Shown here piece after piece: positions 50,553-59,253 of a DNA stretch of 64,000 nt. The stretch's first letter is position 1. Each line of letters opens with the position of its first letter. A model generated the notes under the pieces. That model ran no database searches. It was not told where the DNA came from and worked only from the letters and a program-made list of their open reading frames with translations. Location of the stretch: the NCBI RefSeq assembly GCF_010119195.1, contig NZ_WRXL01000001.1, positions 186,001 to 250,000 of the forward strand, written 5' to 3'. The position numbers were made by a program, and so were the translations under genes. The DNA comes from Haloarcula salina. Lineage in GTDB: Archaea; Halobacteriota; Halobacteria; Halobacteriales; Haloarculaceae.

Positions 50553-51035
50553 ATGGACACCTACGAGCGACAGGTCCGCGTCGCCGCGCCCCTCTCTGAG
50601 GTCTGGGACTTCCACGCGACGGGCGACGGACTCGTCGCGCTGACCCCCGACTGGATGAACATCCGCATCGAGGAGCAGCGCGGCCCGGACGGCGAGTCCG
50701 ACCCGGACGAACTGACCGCCGGGTCTGTCGTCGTCTCCTCCATCAGGCCGTTCGGCGTCGGACCCCGACAGCGCTGGGTCTCTGACATCGTCGAGCGCCG
50801 GGAGGGAGACGGCGAGGCGATGTTCCGCGACGAGATGCGGGAGGGGCCGTTCCCCCACTGGGTCCACACCCACACCTTCCGCGCGGACGGCGACGACGGA
50901 ACCATCGTCCACGACCGCGTCGAGTACGAACTCCCCGGCGGGCCGCTGGGCCGGGCCGTCGGCCCGTTCGGGCTGATAGGGTTCGAACCGATGTTCCGCT
51001 ACCGGCACCGAAAGACGAAGGAACTGCTGGAATAA
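50553..51035 (+). CDS. SRPBCC-family protein
   Basis: A 160-residue START/Bet v1-like fold protein beginning MDTYERQVRVAAPLSEVWDF. Strands and the long C-terminal helix fit the SRPBCC superfamily (GVGPRQRWVSDIVERREGDG, EYELPGGPLGRAVGPFGLIG). Haloarchaeal members are often called cell-division inhibitor-like/coenzyme-binding proteins; the ligand is unknown. It follows glutamate dehydrogenase by 85 bases. Confidence 0.82.
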   Translation: MDTYERQVRVAAPLSEVWDFHATGDGLVALTPDWMNIRIEEQRGPDGESDPDELTAGSVVVSSIRPFGVGPRQRWVSDIVERREGDGEAMFRDEMREGPFPHWVHTHTFRADGDDGTIVHDRVEYELPGGPLGRAVGPFGLIGFEPMFRYRHRKTKELLE

Positions 51036-51263
51036 GCGTTCGGGACCGCCGACGCGACGGAGCGGTCCGGCGCGACCGTCGCCCCGTCAGAGCGGTCCGG
51101 GCCCGTTGTGGCCACCGCCCCGACTATGGTCTCCGGTGGCTCTTTAGCCCCGTGTCGGATACTGCCCCTCAATGACTGAGGGACGGGCGGCCGACGAACG
51201 GTCAATCTGGTCGAGCTGGCCACGCGGCCACTGCGGAGACCGCGGGCGGGACGACGGAGCGCG

Positions 51264-52172
51264 ATGGGCGTGAGCGAACCGCGCGTCGACCCGCGACTCG
51301 CGCTCGCCGTCGCCGTGCTGGCGGTCAGCACCAGCGCCATCCTCGTGCGCTGGAGCGACGCGGCGGCCTCCGTCGCCGCGTTCTACCGGGTGCTGCTGAC
51401 GACCGCGATGCTGGCTCCGCTGGCGCTCGGTCGCCACCGCTCGGCGTTCGCCGGCCTCTCCCGGCGGGACGTGCTGGCCGCCGGGGCGACGGGCGTCGCG
51501 CTCGCGGTCCACTTCGCGGCGTGGTTCGAGAGCCTCGCGTGGACGAGCGTCGCGGCGTCGGTGACGCTGGTCCAGTGCCAGCCGCTGTTCGTCGCCGTCG
51601 GCGCGTGGGCCCTCCTCGACGAGCGCGTGACGCGGGGGACGACGGCGGGCATCCTCGTCGCCGTCGGCGGCATCGCGGTGATGTCCGTCGGCGAACTCCT
51701 CGGCGGCGGCGCGGTCGGCCCGCGCCCGCTGTACGGGAACGCGCTGGCGCTCGTGGGCGGCGTGATGGCCGCCGGCTACGTGCTGGCCGGACGCTCGCTC
51801 CGCCAGCGCTTTCCGCTCATTCCGTACGTCACCGTCGTCTACGCCGTCTCCGCGGCGTGTCTGCTCGCGTTCGTCGTCGCGTCGGGCCACCCCGTGACCG
51901 GCTACCCGCCCCGCGAGTGGGCGCTCTTTCTCGCGATGGCCGTCGGGCCCGGCGTGCTCGGCCACACCATCCTCAACTGGGCGCTGGCCCACGTCGAGTC
52001 GAGTATGGTCAGCGTCTCGCTGCTGGGCGAGCCGGTCGGGAGCGCGCTGCTGGCACTGGTGTTGCTCGCTGAGATCCCCGGCTGGTCGACGCTTACCGGC
52101 GGAGTGGTCGTCCTCGCCGGCATCGGCGTCGTCGCCCGGAGCCGGTCGGTCGCGGAGGCGACGCCGGACTGA
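51264..52172 (+). CDS. EamA-family DMT transporter
   Basis: A 302-residue integral membrane protein with ten helices in two homologous EamA halves (around 12-140 and 160-292). Family motifs: STSAILVRWSDAAASVAAFY and VGPGVLGHTILNWALAHVES. Substrates of the drug/metabolite transporter superfamily vary and cannot be assigned. The ATG at 51264 follows a GC-rich leader; a purine-rich stretch just upstream may serve as an RBS. Confidence 0.88.
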   Translation: MGVSEPRVDPRLALAVAVLAVSTSAILVRWSDAAASVAAFYRVLLTTAMLAPLALGRHRSAFAGLSRRDVLAAGATGVALAVHFAAWFESLAWTSVAASVTLVQCQPLFVAVGAWALLDERVTRGTTAGILVAVGGIAVMSVGELLGGGAVGPRPLYGNALALVGGVMAAGYVLAGRSLRQRFPLIPYVTVVYAVSAACLLAFVVASGHPVTGYPPREWALFLAMAVGPGVLGHTILNWALAHVESSMVSVSLLGEPVGSALLALVLLAEIPGWSTLTGGVVVLAGIGVVARSRSVAEATPD

Positions 52173-52193
52173 GCGAGTCGTCGTCCCGAGCGG

Positions 52194-52991
52194 CTACCGG
52201 GCGCGCTTCTCGACCGCGCCGCGGATGGAAGCCGCGTCGAAGTCGTGATCCGGCCGGAGGTTCACGAAGTCCAGGAACTCCTCGGCGGCCAGCAGTTCCG
52301 CGGGATCGTAGTGGCGCGCGGCGGCCGCGACGGCCACCGGCGCGCCGACGAGCGGTTCCAGCGCACCGAGCGCGCAGGCCAGGTCGTACGCCCGCGCGTC
52401 GGCGATCGCGCCCTCGCGGACGCTGGTCGCGTCGATGAAGTACAGGTCGCCGTCCGCGACGAGGACGTTCTCACAGCGGAAGTCGCCGTGGGCGAGCCCG
52501 TCCTCGTGCATCCGATGGAGGAAGTCGAACACCGCCGGGGCGTGGCTCTCGATAGCCGCGGGCGGCAGGTCGTCCAGCGTCTCGAACGCCCGCAGGTAGC
52601 CCAGCACGAGCACACCCAGCCCCTCGTACTCGAAGGCCTCGACGGGCTCCGGGGCGTTGACGCCGATCTCGCGCATCCGCCGGGTGGCCGCCAGTTCGTG
52701 CGTCGCCATCTCCTGAGGCGTCTCGAAGTGCTCGAAGAAGCCCTCCGTCCCGGAGGAGAACGCGCCGATGTTCCGGCCGGCGGTCAGCAGCGAGTGGACC
52801 AGCGAGTTCTGCTGGGTGATCACCTTCACGAACCACCGGTCGTTGACGACCATCGGCGTCGACAGCCAGTTGTTGGCCTCCAGAAACGTGACGCGGGCGG
52901 CGGGCTCGTCGTACCGGTCGACGACTGCCAGCGCTACGCCCTCGAGCTGGTCCCACGGGACCGTCCCGCGTAGCAGTCGCCGGAACGCCAT
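52194..52991 (-). CDS. RIO/ABC1-like protein kinase
   Basis: A 265-residue kinase-like protein. ATP-lobe elements: NNWLSTPMVVNDRWFVKVIT with Lys in VKV. Catalytic loop: GLAHGDFRCENVLVADGD (HGD-x4-N). Metal-binding Asp: DLYFIDATSVREG. The fold is shorter than eukaryotic kinases and resembles RIO/Bud32-type archaeal kinases, perhaps acting in ribosome maturation or signalling. It is divergent from the downstream acyl-CoA dehydrogenase gene; the target is unknown. Confidence 0.8.
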   Translation of the reverse strand: MAFRRLLRGTVPWDQLEGVALAVVDRYDEPAARVTFLEANNWLSTPMVVNDRWFVKVITQQNSLVHSLLTAGRNIGAFSSGTEGFFEHFETPQEMATHELAATRRMREIGVNAPEPVEAFEYEGLGVLVLGYLRAFETLDDLPPAAIESHAPAVFDFLHRMHEDGLAHGDFRCENVLVADGDLYFIDATSVREGAIADARAYDLACALGALEPLVGAPVAVAAAARHYDPAELLAAEEFLDFVNLRPDHDFDAASIRGAVEKRAR

Positions 52992-53071
52992 TCACCTGAG
53001 GGACGGCGCGGACGGGCAAATGGCTTGCGCCCGCCCCCATGGTATTAGTTCGCACAGCCCCAACGCGGGGC

Positions 53072-54211
53072 ATGGAGTTCGCCATCCCGGACGAGCACCG
53101 GATGATCCGCGATTCGGTCCGCGAGTTCTGCGAGAACGAGATCCAGCCCGTCGCCCAGGAGATCGAGGACGAGCACCGCTTCCCCGCGGAGCTGTTCGAC
53201 GAACTGGGCGAGCTCGACGTGATGGGCGTCCCGATCAGCGAGGCGTGGGGCGGGCTCGGCGGCGACACGCTGATGTACGCCCTCGTCGCCGAGGAGCTCG
53301 GTCGGGTCTCGGGGAGCGTCGGCCTCTCGTACGTCGCCCACACCTCGCTCGGGAGCAAGCCGATCGAGCTCTTCGGGACGGACGCCCAGAAGGAGCGCTG
53401 GCTCCGACCGCTGGCCACCGGCGAGCACCTCGGCGGCTGGGCGCTCACCGAGCCCGGAAGCGGGAGCGACGCCAGCGACATGGAGACGACGGCAGAGCGC
53501 GACGGCGACACGTACGTGCTGAACGGGACCAAGCAGTTCATCACGAACGCCTCCGTCGCCGGCTCCGTGCTCGTCAAGGCCGTCACCGACCCCGAGGCCG
53601 GCTACGACGGCATCTCGACGTTCATCGTCTCGCCCGAGGACGACGGCTGGGCGGTGACGACCGAGTGGGAGAAGATGGGGCTGAACGCCTCACCGACCTG
53701 CGAACTGCAGTTCGACGACTGCCGGCTCCCCGCGGACCGCCTGCTGGGCGAGGAGGGCGACGGCTGGGACCAGACGCTGAAGACGCTCGACGGCGGCCGC
53801 ATCTCCATCGCCGCGCTCTCGACCGGCCTCGCACAGGGCGCGTTCGAGGCCGCGAAGTCCTACGCCACGGAGCGCGAGCAGTTCGACCGCCCCATCTCGA
53901 AGTTCGACGCGATCCGCGACAAGCTCGTCGAGATGGACCGCAAGATCGAGCGCGCCCGGCTGTTGACCCACAAGGCCGCGACGCTGTACGACGAGGGCGA
54001 GGACGTGACGCGCATGTCGTCGCTGGCGAAACTGGACGCCAGCGAGATCTGCCGAGAGGTCGCCGAGGACGCGGTCCAGGTGCTCGGCGGCTACGGCTAC
54101 ACGACGGACTTCGCTCCCCAGCGGTTCTACCGGGACGCCAAGCTCATGGAGATCGGCGAGGGGACCAGCGAGATACAGCGGATGGTGCTCGGGCGCGAGC
54201 TCGGGCTGTGA
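53072..54211 (+). CDS. Acyl-CoA dehydrogenase
   Basis: A 379-residue flavoenzyme starting MEFAIPDEHRMIRDSVREF. Signatures: WALTEPGSGSDASDMETTAE, TKQFITNASVAGSVLVKAV, LDGGRISIAALSTGLAQGAF and VQVLGGYGYTTDFAPQRFYR; the catalytic Glu lies in IGEGTSEIQRM. A second paralogue of the enzyme at 39679 (different acyl range likely). An upstream frame from 53039 is not needed. Confidence 0.94.
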   Translation: MEFAIPDEHRMIRDSVREFCENEIQPVAQEIEDEHRFPAELFDELGELDVMGVPISEAWGGLGGDTLMYALVAEELGRVSGSVGLSYVAHTSLGSKPIELFGTDAQKERWLRPLATGEHLGGWALTEPGSGSDASDMETTAERDGDTYVLNGTKQFITNASVAGSVLVKAVTDPEAGYDGISTFIVSPEDDGWAVTTEWEKMGLNASPTCELQFDDCRLPADRLLGEEGDGWDQTLKTLDGGRISIAALSTGLAQGAFEAAKSYATEREQFDRPISKFDAIRDKLVEMDRKIERARLLTHKAATLYDEGEDVTRMSSLAKLDASEICREVAEDAVQVLGGYGYTTDFAPQRFYRDAKLMEIGEGTSEIQRMVLGRELGL

Positions 54212-54266
54212 GCGGCGGCGAGCGGTCGGTAGCCGATCAGATCGTCGGCCGCGGCCCGACGGCGGG

Positions 54267-54698
54267 TCACACCGAGTCGTCGACGGCGGCCTCGCTCCCG
54301 TTCGGCACGATGGTGACTGGCACGTCGGCGTCGGCGACGACGGCGAACGCCGTGTCGCCCTCGCGGAGTCGCGCGAGCCAGCCCTTCGACGCGTGGCCCA
54401 TGACGATGTGGGAGATGTCGACGTCCGCCGCCAGGTCCACGAGCTCCTGTCCGATCCGGCTTCCCGGCCGCGCACCGCTGTGGCTGACGTGTTCGAGCGC
54501 GACGGTCGCGACGACGTTCGCGTCGGCGACCCGCTCTCTGGTGGCGTCGCGGACGCGCTTGGCCTCGGCGTCCGCCGTCTCGGCGTCGACGAGGTGGACG
54601 ACGTAGAGGTCCTGTTCGAGTCCCTTCGCCAGGGCCACCGCAACGTCGAGGACCGCGTCCTGGACGGTGTCTTCCGCGACGGCCACGAGGATCGTCAT
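54267..54698 (-). CDS. UspA-type universal stress protein, atypical
   Basis: A 143-residue Usp fold starting MTILVAVAEDTVQDAVLDVA. The ATP-binding G-2x-G-9x-G(S/T) motif of canonical UspA is weak here (MGHASKGWLARLREGDTAF), so nucleotide binding is uncertain. It contrasts with the second UspA at 59254, which keeps the motif. Stress-responsive function is inferred from the fold only. Confidence 0.8.
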   Translation of the reverse strand: MTILVAVAEDTVQDAVLDVAVALAKGLEQDLYVVHLVDAETADAEAKRVRDATRERVADANVVATVALEHVSHSGARPGSRIGQELVDLAADVDISHIVMGHASKGWLARLREGDTAFAVVADADVPVTIVPNGSEAAVDDSV

Positions 54699-54758
54699 AC
54701 GTCCGCACACGACACGGGCCGACAAAGAGATTACCCCACCACCGGCGAGGGTCGATGG

Positions 54759-56213
54759 CTACTGGGTCGCCTTCAGATTGTGGACTGGCCGAAGATGTTC
54801 AGCGATCTCGACAGTTTCCGTGATGTTATCGAGTATTTTCGAGGCGTTTTTGTATGCCGCTGGGGCCTCGTCAATCGGGATGTGTTCAGTGTACACGTTT
54901 TCCATGCTCTCTTCCACCTCTCTTTCGGTTAAAGTCTCGTGAGCATCGCGCCGTCCCATCCGGCGACCAGCGCCGTGGGGAGCGGTCTGATGCCATTCCG
55001 CGTTACCCTGCCCGCGGGCGATTACCGATCCCTCCGCCATGTTGAACGGAATGAGTAGACGCTGACCCTCGCGGGCGGGCGTCGCGCCTTTGCGAATCGT
55101 GAGATCAGTGAAGTCGACCAGATTGTGAACGCTCTGGAAGCGCTCGACGGGGTCGATTCCCAGCGCGTCGCAGACGGCGTCGCTCATCAGCTCGCGGTTC
55201 CAGCGGGCGTACTGCTGGGCGAACAGCATGTCGACCAGATAGCCGTGGGCCTCCCGCCCCTCAAGCCAGTCAAGGTCGGTGTTCCGGTCTTCGTCGTCGT
55301 CGCTGTGGATCGCGTCCTGTACCTGCCCGAGCGCGTCGAAGGCGTTCTCGATCTCCGAGCCGTCGAGGTCGCTCCGCAGGCGCTCTTTTCGAATGAAGGA
55401 CTCGCCCATGCCACCGGTGACCCAGGCGTAGAGGTCGCGGGACTCGACGGTGTCGGGGTCGAACTTCAGGTACTCGACGTATTCTTCGGGGAGTTGCTCG
55501 CGGATGTCGCCGATGGTCCGGCGGTCCGTGGCCGTCGACTGCCAGTACTCGGCGACGGACTTCCCGAGGTACCGAGAGCCGCTGTGAATCACGAGCCAGT
55601 AGTCCCCCGACTCGCGCCCGCAGCCGAACTCAACGAAGTGGTTCCCGCCGCCGAGCGTCCCCGCGCTCCTGATCACGTACCCCATCCCCTGTCGCTGGTC
55701 GGCCAGCACGCGGTCACAGAGGGCCTCGAAGTAGTCCCCGTCGTAGCCGTCGAAGTCGAACTCCAGGGGGTCGACGCGCTGGCCGAATCGCTCGGCGTAG
55801 GCGTCGTCGAACCGCTCGAAGACGCGGTTCGCGCGCTCGAAGGGGAACTCCTCGACGAGGTGGACGGCGTCGTCGTAGTCGTGGACCGACCGCCCCATCG
55901 GCACGGCCTCGCGGACGCGGCGCTCGCGCTCCGCGTCTCCGAGCGGCAGTTCGGGGCCGAGGTTCGTCGCCGCCATCCCACAGCCCACGTCGACGCCGAC
56001 GATGTTCGGGACGACGCGGTCGCCGAGCGGCATCGTGAAGCCGATGGGCGCGCCCGCACCCCAGTGCGTGTCCGGCATGATGCGGACCGGCTCGGTGAAC
56101 GCCGGGTGGTCGATGAGCGTCTCGATCTGCTCCAGACACCCCGCTTCGACCAGCGACTCGTCGTCGACCATCACTCGCGCCGTCGTGTGTTCACCCGTCA
56201 GTTCGAGTACCAT
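54759..56213 (-). CDS. rtcB: Divergent RtcB-family RNA ligase
   Basis: A 484-residue RtcB-like ligase. Metal-site motifs IMPDTHWGAGAPIGFTMP, VGVDVGCGM (Cys), GTLGGGNHFVEFG (His), VIHSGSR (His) and HNLVDF are all present. The GMP-accepting His lies in APHGAGRRMGRRDA. RtcB joins 2',3'-cyclic phosphate or 3'-phosphate RNA ends to 5'-OH ends, as in tRNA splicing. The sequence resembles bacterial-type RtcB paralogues more than the canonical archaeal enzyme, and it lacks an Archease gene nearby. Confidence 0.88.
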   Translation of the reverse strand: MVLELTGEHTTARVMVDDESLVEAGCLEQIETLIDHPAFTEPVRIMPDTHWGAGAPIGFTMPLGDRVVPNIVGVDVGCGMAATNLGPELPLGDAERERRVREAVPMGRSVHDYDDAVHLVEEFPFERANRVFERFDDAYAERFGQRVDPLEFDFDGYDGDYFEALCDRVLADQRQGMGYVIRSAGTLGGGNHFVEFGCGRESGDYWLVIHSGSRYLGKSVAEYWQSTATDRRTIGDIREQLPEEYVEYLKFDPDTVESRDLYAWVTGGMGESFIRKERLRSDLDGSEIENAFDALGQVQDAIHSDDDEDRNTDLDWLEGREAHGYLVDMLFAQQYARWNRELMSDAVCDALGIDPVERFQSVHNLVDFTDLTIRKGATPAREGQRLLIPFNMAEGSVIARGQGNAEWHQTAPHGAGRRMGRRDAHETLTEREVEESMENVYTEHIPIDEAPAAYKNASKILDNITETVEIAEHLRPVHNLKATQ

Positions 56214-56424
56214 CCTTGTCGTAGGATAGTCGCATCCGCGGCTTGTACTTCACGGTGGCCCGTCACCGGCTGTCATCCTCGCTCCGGGTTCCGGTAGGGG
56301 GCTCGGTCGTCGGCCCGTTGACGGCGTAAAAAACCCCAGCCGAACAGGGTCGTCACGCCCGGTTCGAAAATTCACACTTCTCAGGGCCTGAGACCCGTTT
56401 TCATCCGCTGGGAACGCGCTCCCG

Positions 56425-56432
56425 TTTATATG
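56425..56432 (+). promoter_or_regulatory. TATA box of DoxX gene
   Basis: TTTATATG lies 39-46 bases before the ATG at 56471. A GAGGT stretch (56459-56463) sits eight bases before the start and looks like a ribosome binding site in a short leader. Confidence 0.6.
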
Positions 56433-56470
56433 CTCCCTGCCCGCTCAGGTACACATGTGAGGTAACACAG

Positions 56471-56995
56471 ATGTCCTATCAAGCGGCGAACCCCCTGGCA
56501 GACGAGTTCGAGCTAGAGCTCGGCGGGGCGTGGACCGCGTACTGGCTGGCGTTCCTGCGTGTCGTGACCGGCTGGTGGTTCTTCCACGCGGGTGTGACGA
56601 AACTGATCGAGAACGGCCTGGCCTACGGGTACGGGCCGGCCTATCTCCAGCAGATGACCGGGACGGCGCTCGGTCCGCTCCCCGTCTGGATGGGCGCGAA
56701 CCTCGGCTGGCTCATCGAGGCGATGGTCCCGCTCGGGGAGACGCTCATCGGCCTGGGACTGATGGTCGGCGCGCTGGTCAGGCTGGCCTCCGTGTTCGGG
56801 GCCTTCTTCATGGCCCTGTTCTGGGTCGGCAACGCGGGCTTCGGCCACGGCGTGGTCAACGGGGACTTCATGGGTCTCCTGCTGTTCGTGACGATGATCG
56901 TGCTGGCGACCGGTCGCTACTACGGCCTCGACGCCATCATCGAGAAGACCCGGTTCGTCCAGCGCCACCCGCGCCTGAAATACCTGCTCGGCTAA
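56471..56995 (+). CDS. DoxX-family membrane protein
   Basis: A 174-residue membrane protein with four helices, starting MSYQAANPLADEFELELGGA. Core motifs VVTGWWFFHAGVTKLIENGL and WLIEAMVPLGETLIGLGLMV fit the DoxX/SURF4-like family (related to thiosulfate:quinone oxidoreductase subunits). The redox partner is unknown. It is followed after 14 bases by another small membrane protein, probably cotranscribed. Confidence 0.87.
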   Translation: MSYQAANPLADEFELELGGAWTAYWLAFLRVVTGWWFFHAGVTKLIENGLAYGYGPAYLQQMTGTALGPLPVWMGANLGWLIEAMVPLGETLIGLGLMVGALVRLASVFGAFFMALFWVGNAGFGHGVVNGDFMGLLLFVTMIVLATGRYYGLDAIIEKTRFVQRHPRLKYLLG

Positions 56996-57009
56996 CGAGG
57001 TGAGAGACA

Positions 57010-57306
57010 ATGCAACAACACACCGACATCATCGACAAGGCGGCGATGGCACTCAGCGGCGGGCTGATGCTGCTGGGCATCGTCGGCCTCGGCATCGTGG
57101 AAGTACTCGCGGGACAGCCGTACGGCGCGGCCCCCCTGACCAACGACGCGGGCGAGATCATCGCAACCCCGATGGTCGACCCCACCATCCGAACGGGGCT
57201 CGTCCTCGCCGGACTGGTCGTGCTGCTGGTCTACGGCCTCTACCGGCTCGCGACGCCGGTCGAGGAGGCCGACGCCGCGACCGGTCACGAGACGATGGCC
57301 GACTGA
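57010..57306 (+). CDS. Small two-TM membrane protein downstream of DoxX
   Basis: A 98-residue protein with helices at about 13-33 and 59-80. Between them is the loop GQPYGAAPLTNDAGEIIATP. The RBS-like GAGGTGAGAG precedes the ATG. It is likely a partner of the DoxX protein, given the tight spacing; the family is unrecognised. Confidence 0.7.
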   Translation: MQQHTDIIDKAAMALSGGLMLLGIVGLGIVEVLAGQPYGAAPLTNDAGEIIATPMVDPTIRTGLVLAGLVVLLVYGLYRLATPVEEADAATGHETMAD

Positions 57307-57417
57307 CCCGTGACGGCGACGACCGGCTCCTGACTTCCCCCGCTCTGTTGTGACCGCGTAGCGACGGCACTGGTATCGACGGTCAGGTTCTTCTCTCCGC
57401 GCGTCGTCTGCCGTGGT

Positions 57418-57873
57418 ATGCTCGACGCAGGTGACCCCGCACCGGATTTCGACCTGGAGGGGACTGCCGGTGGACAGTCGGGGGCCTACCGGCTCTCGGT
57501 CGCCGCCAGCCAGGCCCCCGTCGTCGTGGCGTTTTACACGGGGGACTTCGAGCCGCGCTGTCGGCGGTACCTGACCGCGCTCCGGGACACCGACTGGGGA
57601 TCGCTGGCCGACGCCGTCGCCGTGCTCGGCGTCGCGCCGGGCGACCTCGAAACACACCGTGAGTTCGCGGCCGACCTGGGACTCCCGTTTCCGCTGCTGG
57701 TCGACCACGCCGGTATCGACGCGCAGTTCGGCGTCCAGCGGCCCGACGGGAGCACACGCCGGACCGCGTTCCTCGTGGACGAGCGCTGTCGCGTGCGGTT
57801 CGCGTGGGCCGACGACGGGTCGGGGGACGCGCCGGACCTCGGCCCGGTGCTCGACGCCGTCAGCGCGCTGTGA
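57418..57873 (+). CDS. AhpC/TSA-like redoxin with altered active site
   Basis: A 151-residue thioredoxin-fold protein starting MLDAGDPAPDFDLEGTAGGQ. The peroxidatic region reads VVAFYTGDFEPRCRRYLTAL: the Cys is retained, but the usual P-x-x-x-T-x-x-C has Thr for Pro and Glu for Thr. The second half matches the fold (GVAPGDLETHREFAADLGLP, TAFLVDERCRVRFAW). It may be a peroxiredoxin with unusual chemistry or a sensor. Confidence 0.8.
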   Translation: MLDAGDPAPDFDLEGTAGGQSGAYRLSVAASQAPVVVAFYTGDFEPRCRRYLTALRDTDWGSLADAVAVLGVAPGDLETHREFAADLGLPFPLLVDHAGIDAQFGVQRPDGSTRRTAFLVDERCRVRFAWADDGSGDAPDLGPVLDAVSAL

Positions 57874-58407
57874 TTAGCGCTCCCACTCGGCGGCGAGCAG
57901 GCCGTAGACGACTACGTCCTCGTATCGCCCGTCCCGGTACCAGTGGTCGCGGAGGACCCCCTCCTGCTCGAACCCCGCCGTATCGAGGACGCACCGGGAC
58001 CTCTCGTTCCCCGCGACGGCCTTCGCGTGGACCCGGTTGAGGTTCCGCTCGGAAAAGGCGTACCCGAGAAGCGCCTCGACGGCGTCGGTGGCGTAGCCGT
58101 TGCCCCACGCGTCCGGCGCGAAGAAGTACCCGACTTCGGCGTGGCGCGACTGCGCGGCGAGGCTTCCGAGCCCGACCGTCCCGACGGGACCCTCCTCGAT
58201 ACAGACGAGGAGGTGGACGCCGTCGGCGTCGGTGCCGGTGGCGGACTCGACCCACTCGCGCTGGGCCTGCTCCGTCGTCGGTTTCGACACGGCCAGTCCG
58301 CGGCGGACCTGCGGATCGTTTCGGAGTCGCTGGAGGAACGTGACGTCGTGGTCTTCGACGGTGTGGAGCGTGACCTGTTCGCCACGGAGGAAGACGGGAC
58401 CAGGCAT
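57874..58407 (-). CDS. GNAT-family N-acetyltransferase
   Basis: A 177-residue acetyltransferase starting MPGPVFLRGEQVTLHTVEDH. GNAT/RimJ-like motifs: HLLVCIEEGPVGTVGLGSLA, EVGYFFAPDAWGNGYATDAV (acetyl-CoA loop) and NRVHAKAVAGNERSRCVLDT, GFEQEGVLRDHWYRDG. Likely acetylates amino termini or small-molecule amines. The gene is antiparallel to, and divergent from, the nth gene. Confidence 0.88.
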   Translation of the reverse strand: MPGPVFLRGEQVTLHTVEDHDVTFLQRLRNDPQVRRGLAVSKPTTEQAQREWVESATGTDADGVHLLVCIEEGPVGTVGLGSLAAQSRHAEVGYFFAPDAWGNGYATDAVEALLGYAFSERNLNRVHAKAVAGNERSRCVLDTAGFEQEGVLRDHWYRDGRYEDVVVYGLLAAEWER

Positions 58408-58524
58408 GCCGAACACTCCGCATGGGTGACAGAAGAGCGTTCCCGTACCCAGAGACGTGTTAGCACCCGTCAATATAGGGATCGAGAACGACACGCCAAA
58501 GTCGGCCCGGCCCCGTCGAGGGGT

Positions 58525-59208
58525 ATGGGCACCCCGCTGGACTCCCGCGAGGAACAGGCGGCCGAAGTCGTCGACAGACTGCACGAGGAGTACCCCGACT
58601 CGACCATCTCGCTGACCTACGGCGACCGGCTGGAACTGCTCGTCGCCGTCGTCCTCTCGGCCCAATGCACCGACGAGCGCGTCAACGAGGTCACCGCGGA
58701 CCTCTTCGAGACGTACCAGTCCGCCGCGGACTACGCGGCGGCGAGCGAGGAGCAACTGGCCGAGGACATCTACGGCATCACGTTCCACAACAACAAGGGC
58801 GGCTACCTGAAGGGCATCGGTGAGATCCTCGTGGAGGAACACGACGGCGAGGTTCCCGACACGATGTCGGAACTGACCGACCTCCCCGGCGTCGGCCGCA
58901 AGACGGCCAACGTCGTCCTCCAGCACGGTCACGACATCGTCGAGGGCATCGTCGTCGACACCCACGTCCAGCGGCTGTCGCGGCGACTCGGCCTGACCGA
59001 GGAAGAGCGCCCCGAGGCTATCGAGGACGACCTCCTCGACGTGGTTCCCGAGGACGAGTGGCAGCAGTTCACGCACCTGCTCATCGACCACGGGCGAGCG
59101 ATCTGTGGCGCGCGCTCGGCCGATTGCGGAGCCTGCGTCCTCGCGGACATCTGCCCCTCGGAGCAGGGTGACGGCGCCGTCGACCTCGCCAGCGGCGAGG
59201 CGTGGTAG
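58525..59208 (+). CDS. nth: Endonuclease III
   Basis: A 227-residue base-excision repair glycosylase/AP lyase. Features: ELLVAVVLSAQCTDERVNEV, helix-hairpin-helix LPGVGRKTANVVLQHG with the catalytic Lys, VDTHVQRLSRRLGLT with the catalytic Asp, and the iron-sulfur cluster Cys set in CGARSADCGACVLADIC. ATG at 58525 gives the usual length. Confidence 0.95.
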   Translation: MGTPLDSREEQAAEVVDRLHEEYPDSTISLTYGDRLELLVAVVLSAQCTDERVNEVTADLFETYQSAADYAAASEEQLAEDIYGITFHNNKGGYLKGIGEILVEEHDGEVPDTMSELTDLPGVGRKTANVVLQHGHDIVEGIVVDTHVQRLSRRLGLTEEERPEAIEDDLLDVVPEDEWQQFTHLLIDHGRAICGARSADCGACVLADICPSEQGDGAVDLASGEAW

Positions 59209-59253
59209 CCCGGCTACTGGTAGGCCCCATCGGCCCGCCGACACGCGACGCGC

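Noticed and set aside
56340-56400. A GGTTCGAAAATTC stretch resembling a tRNA T-loop
   Set aside because: No acceptor stem or anticodon arm can be folded around it; no tRNA found in the window.
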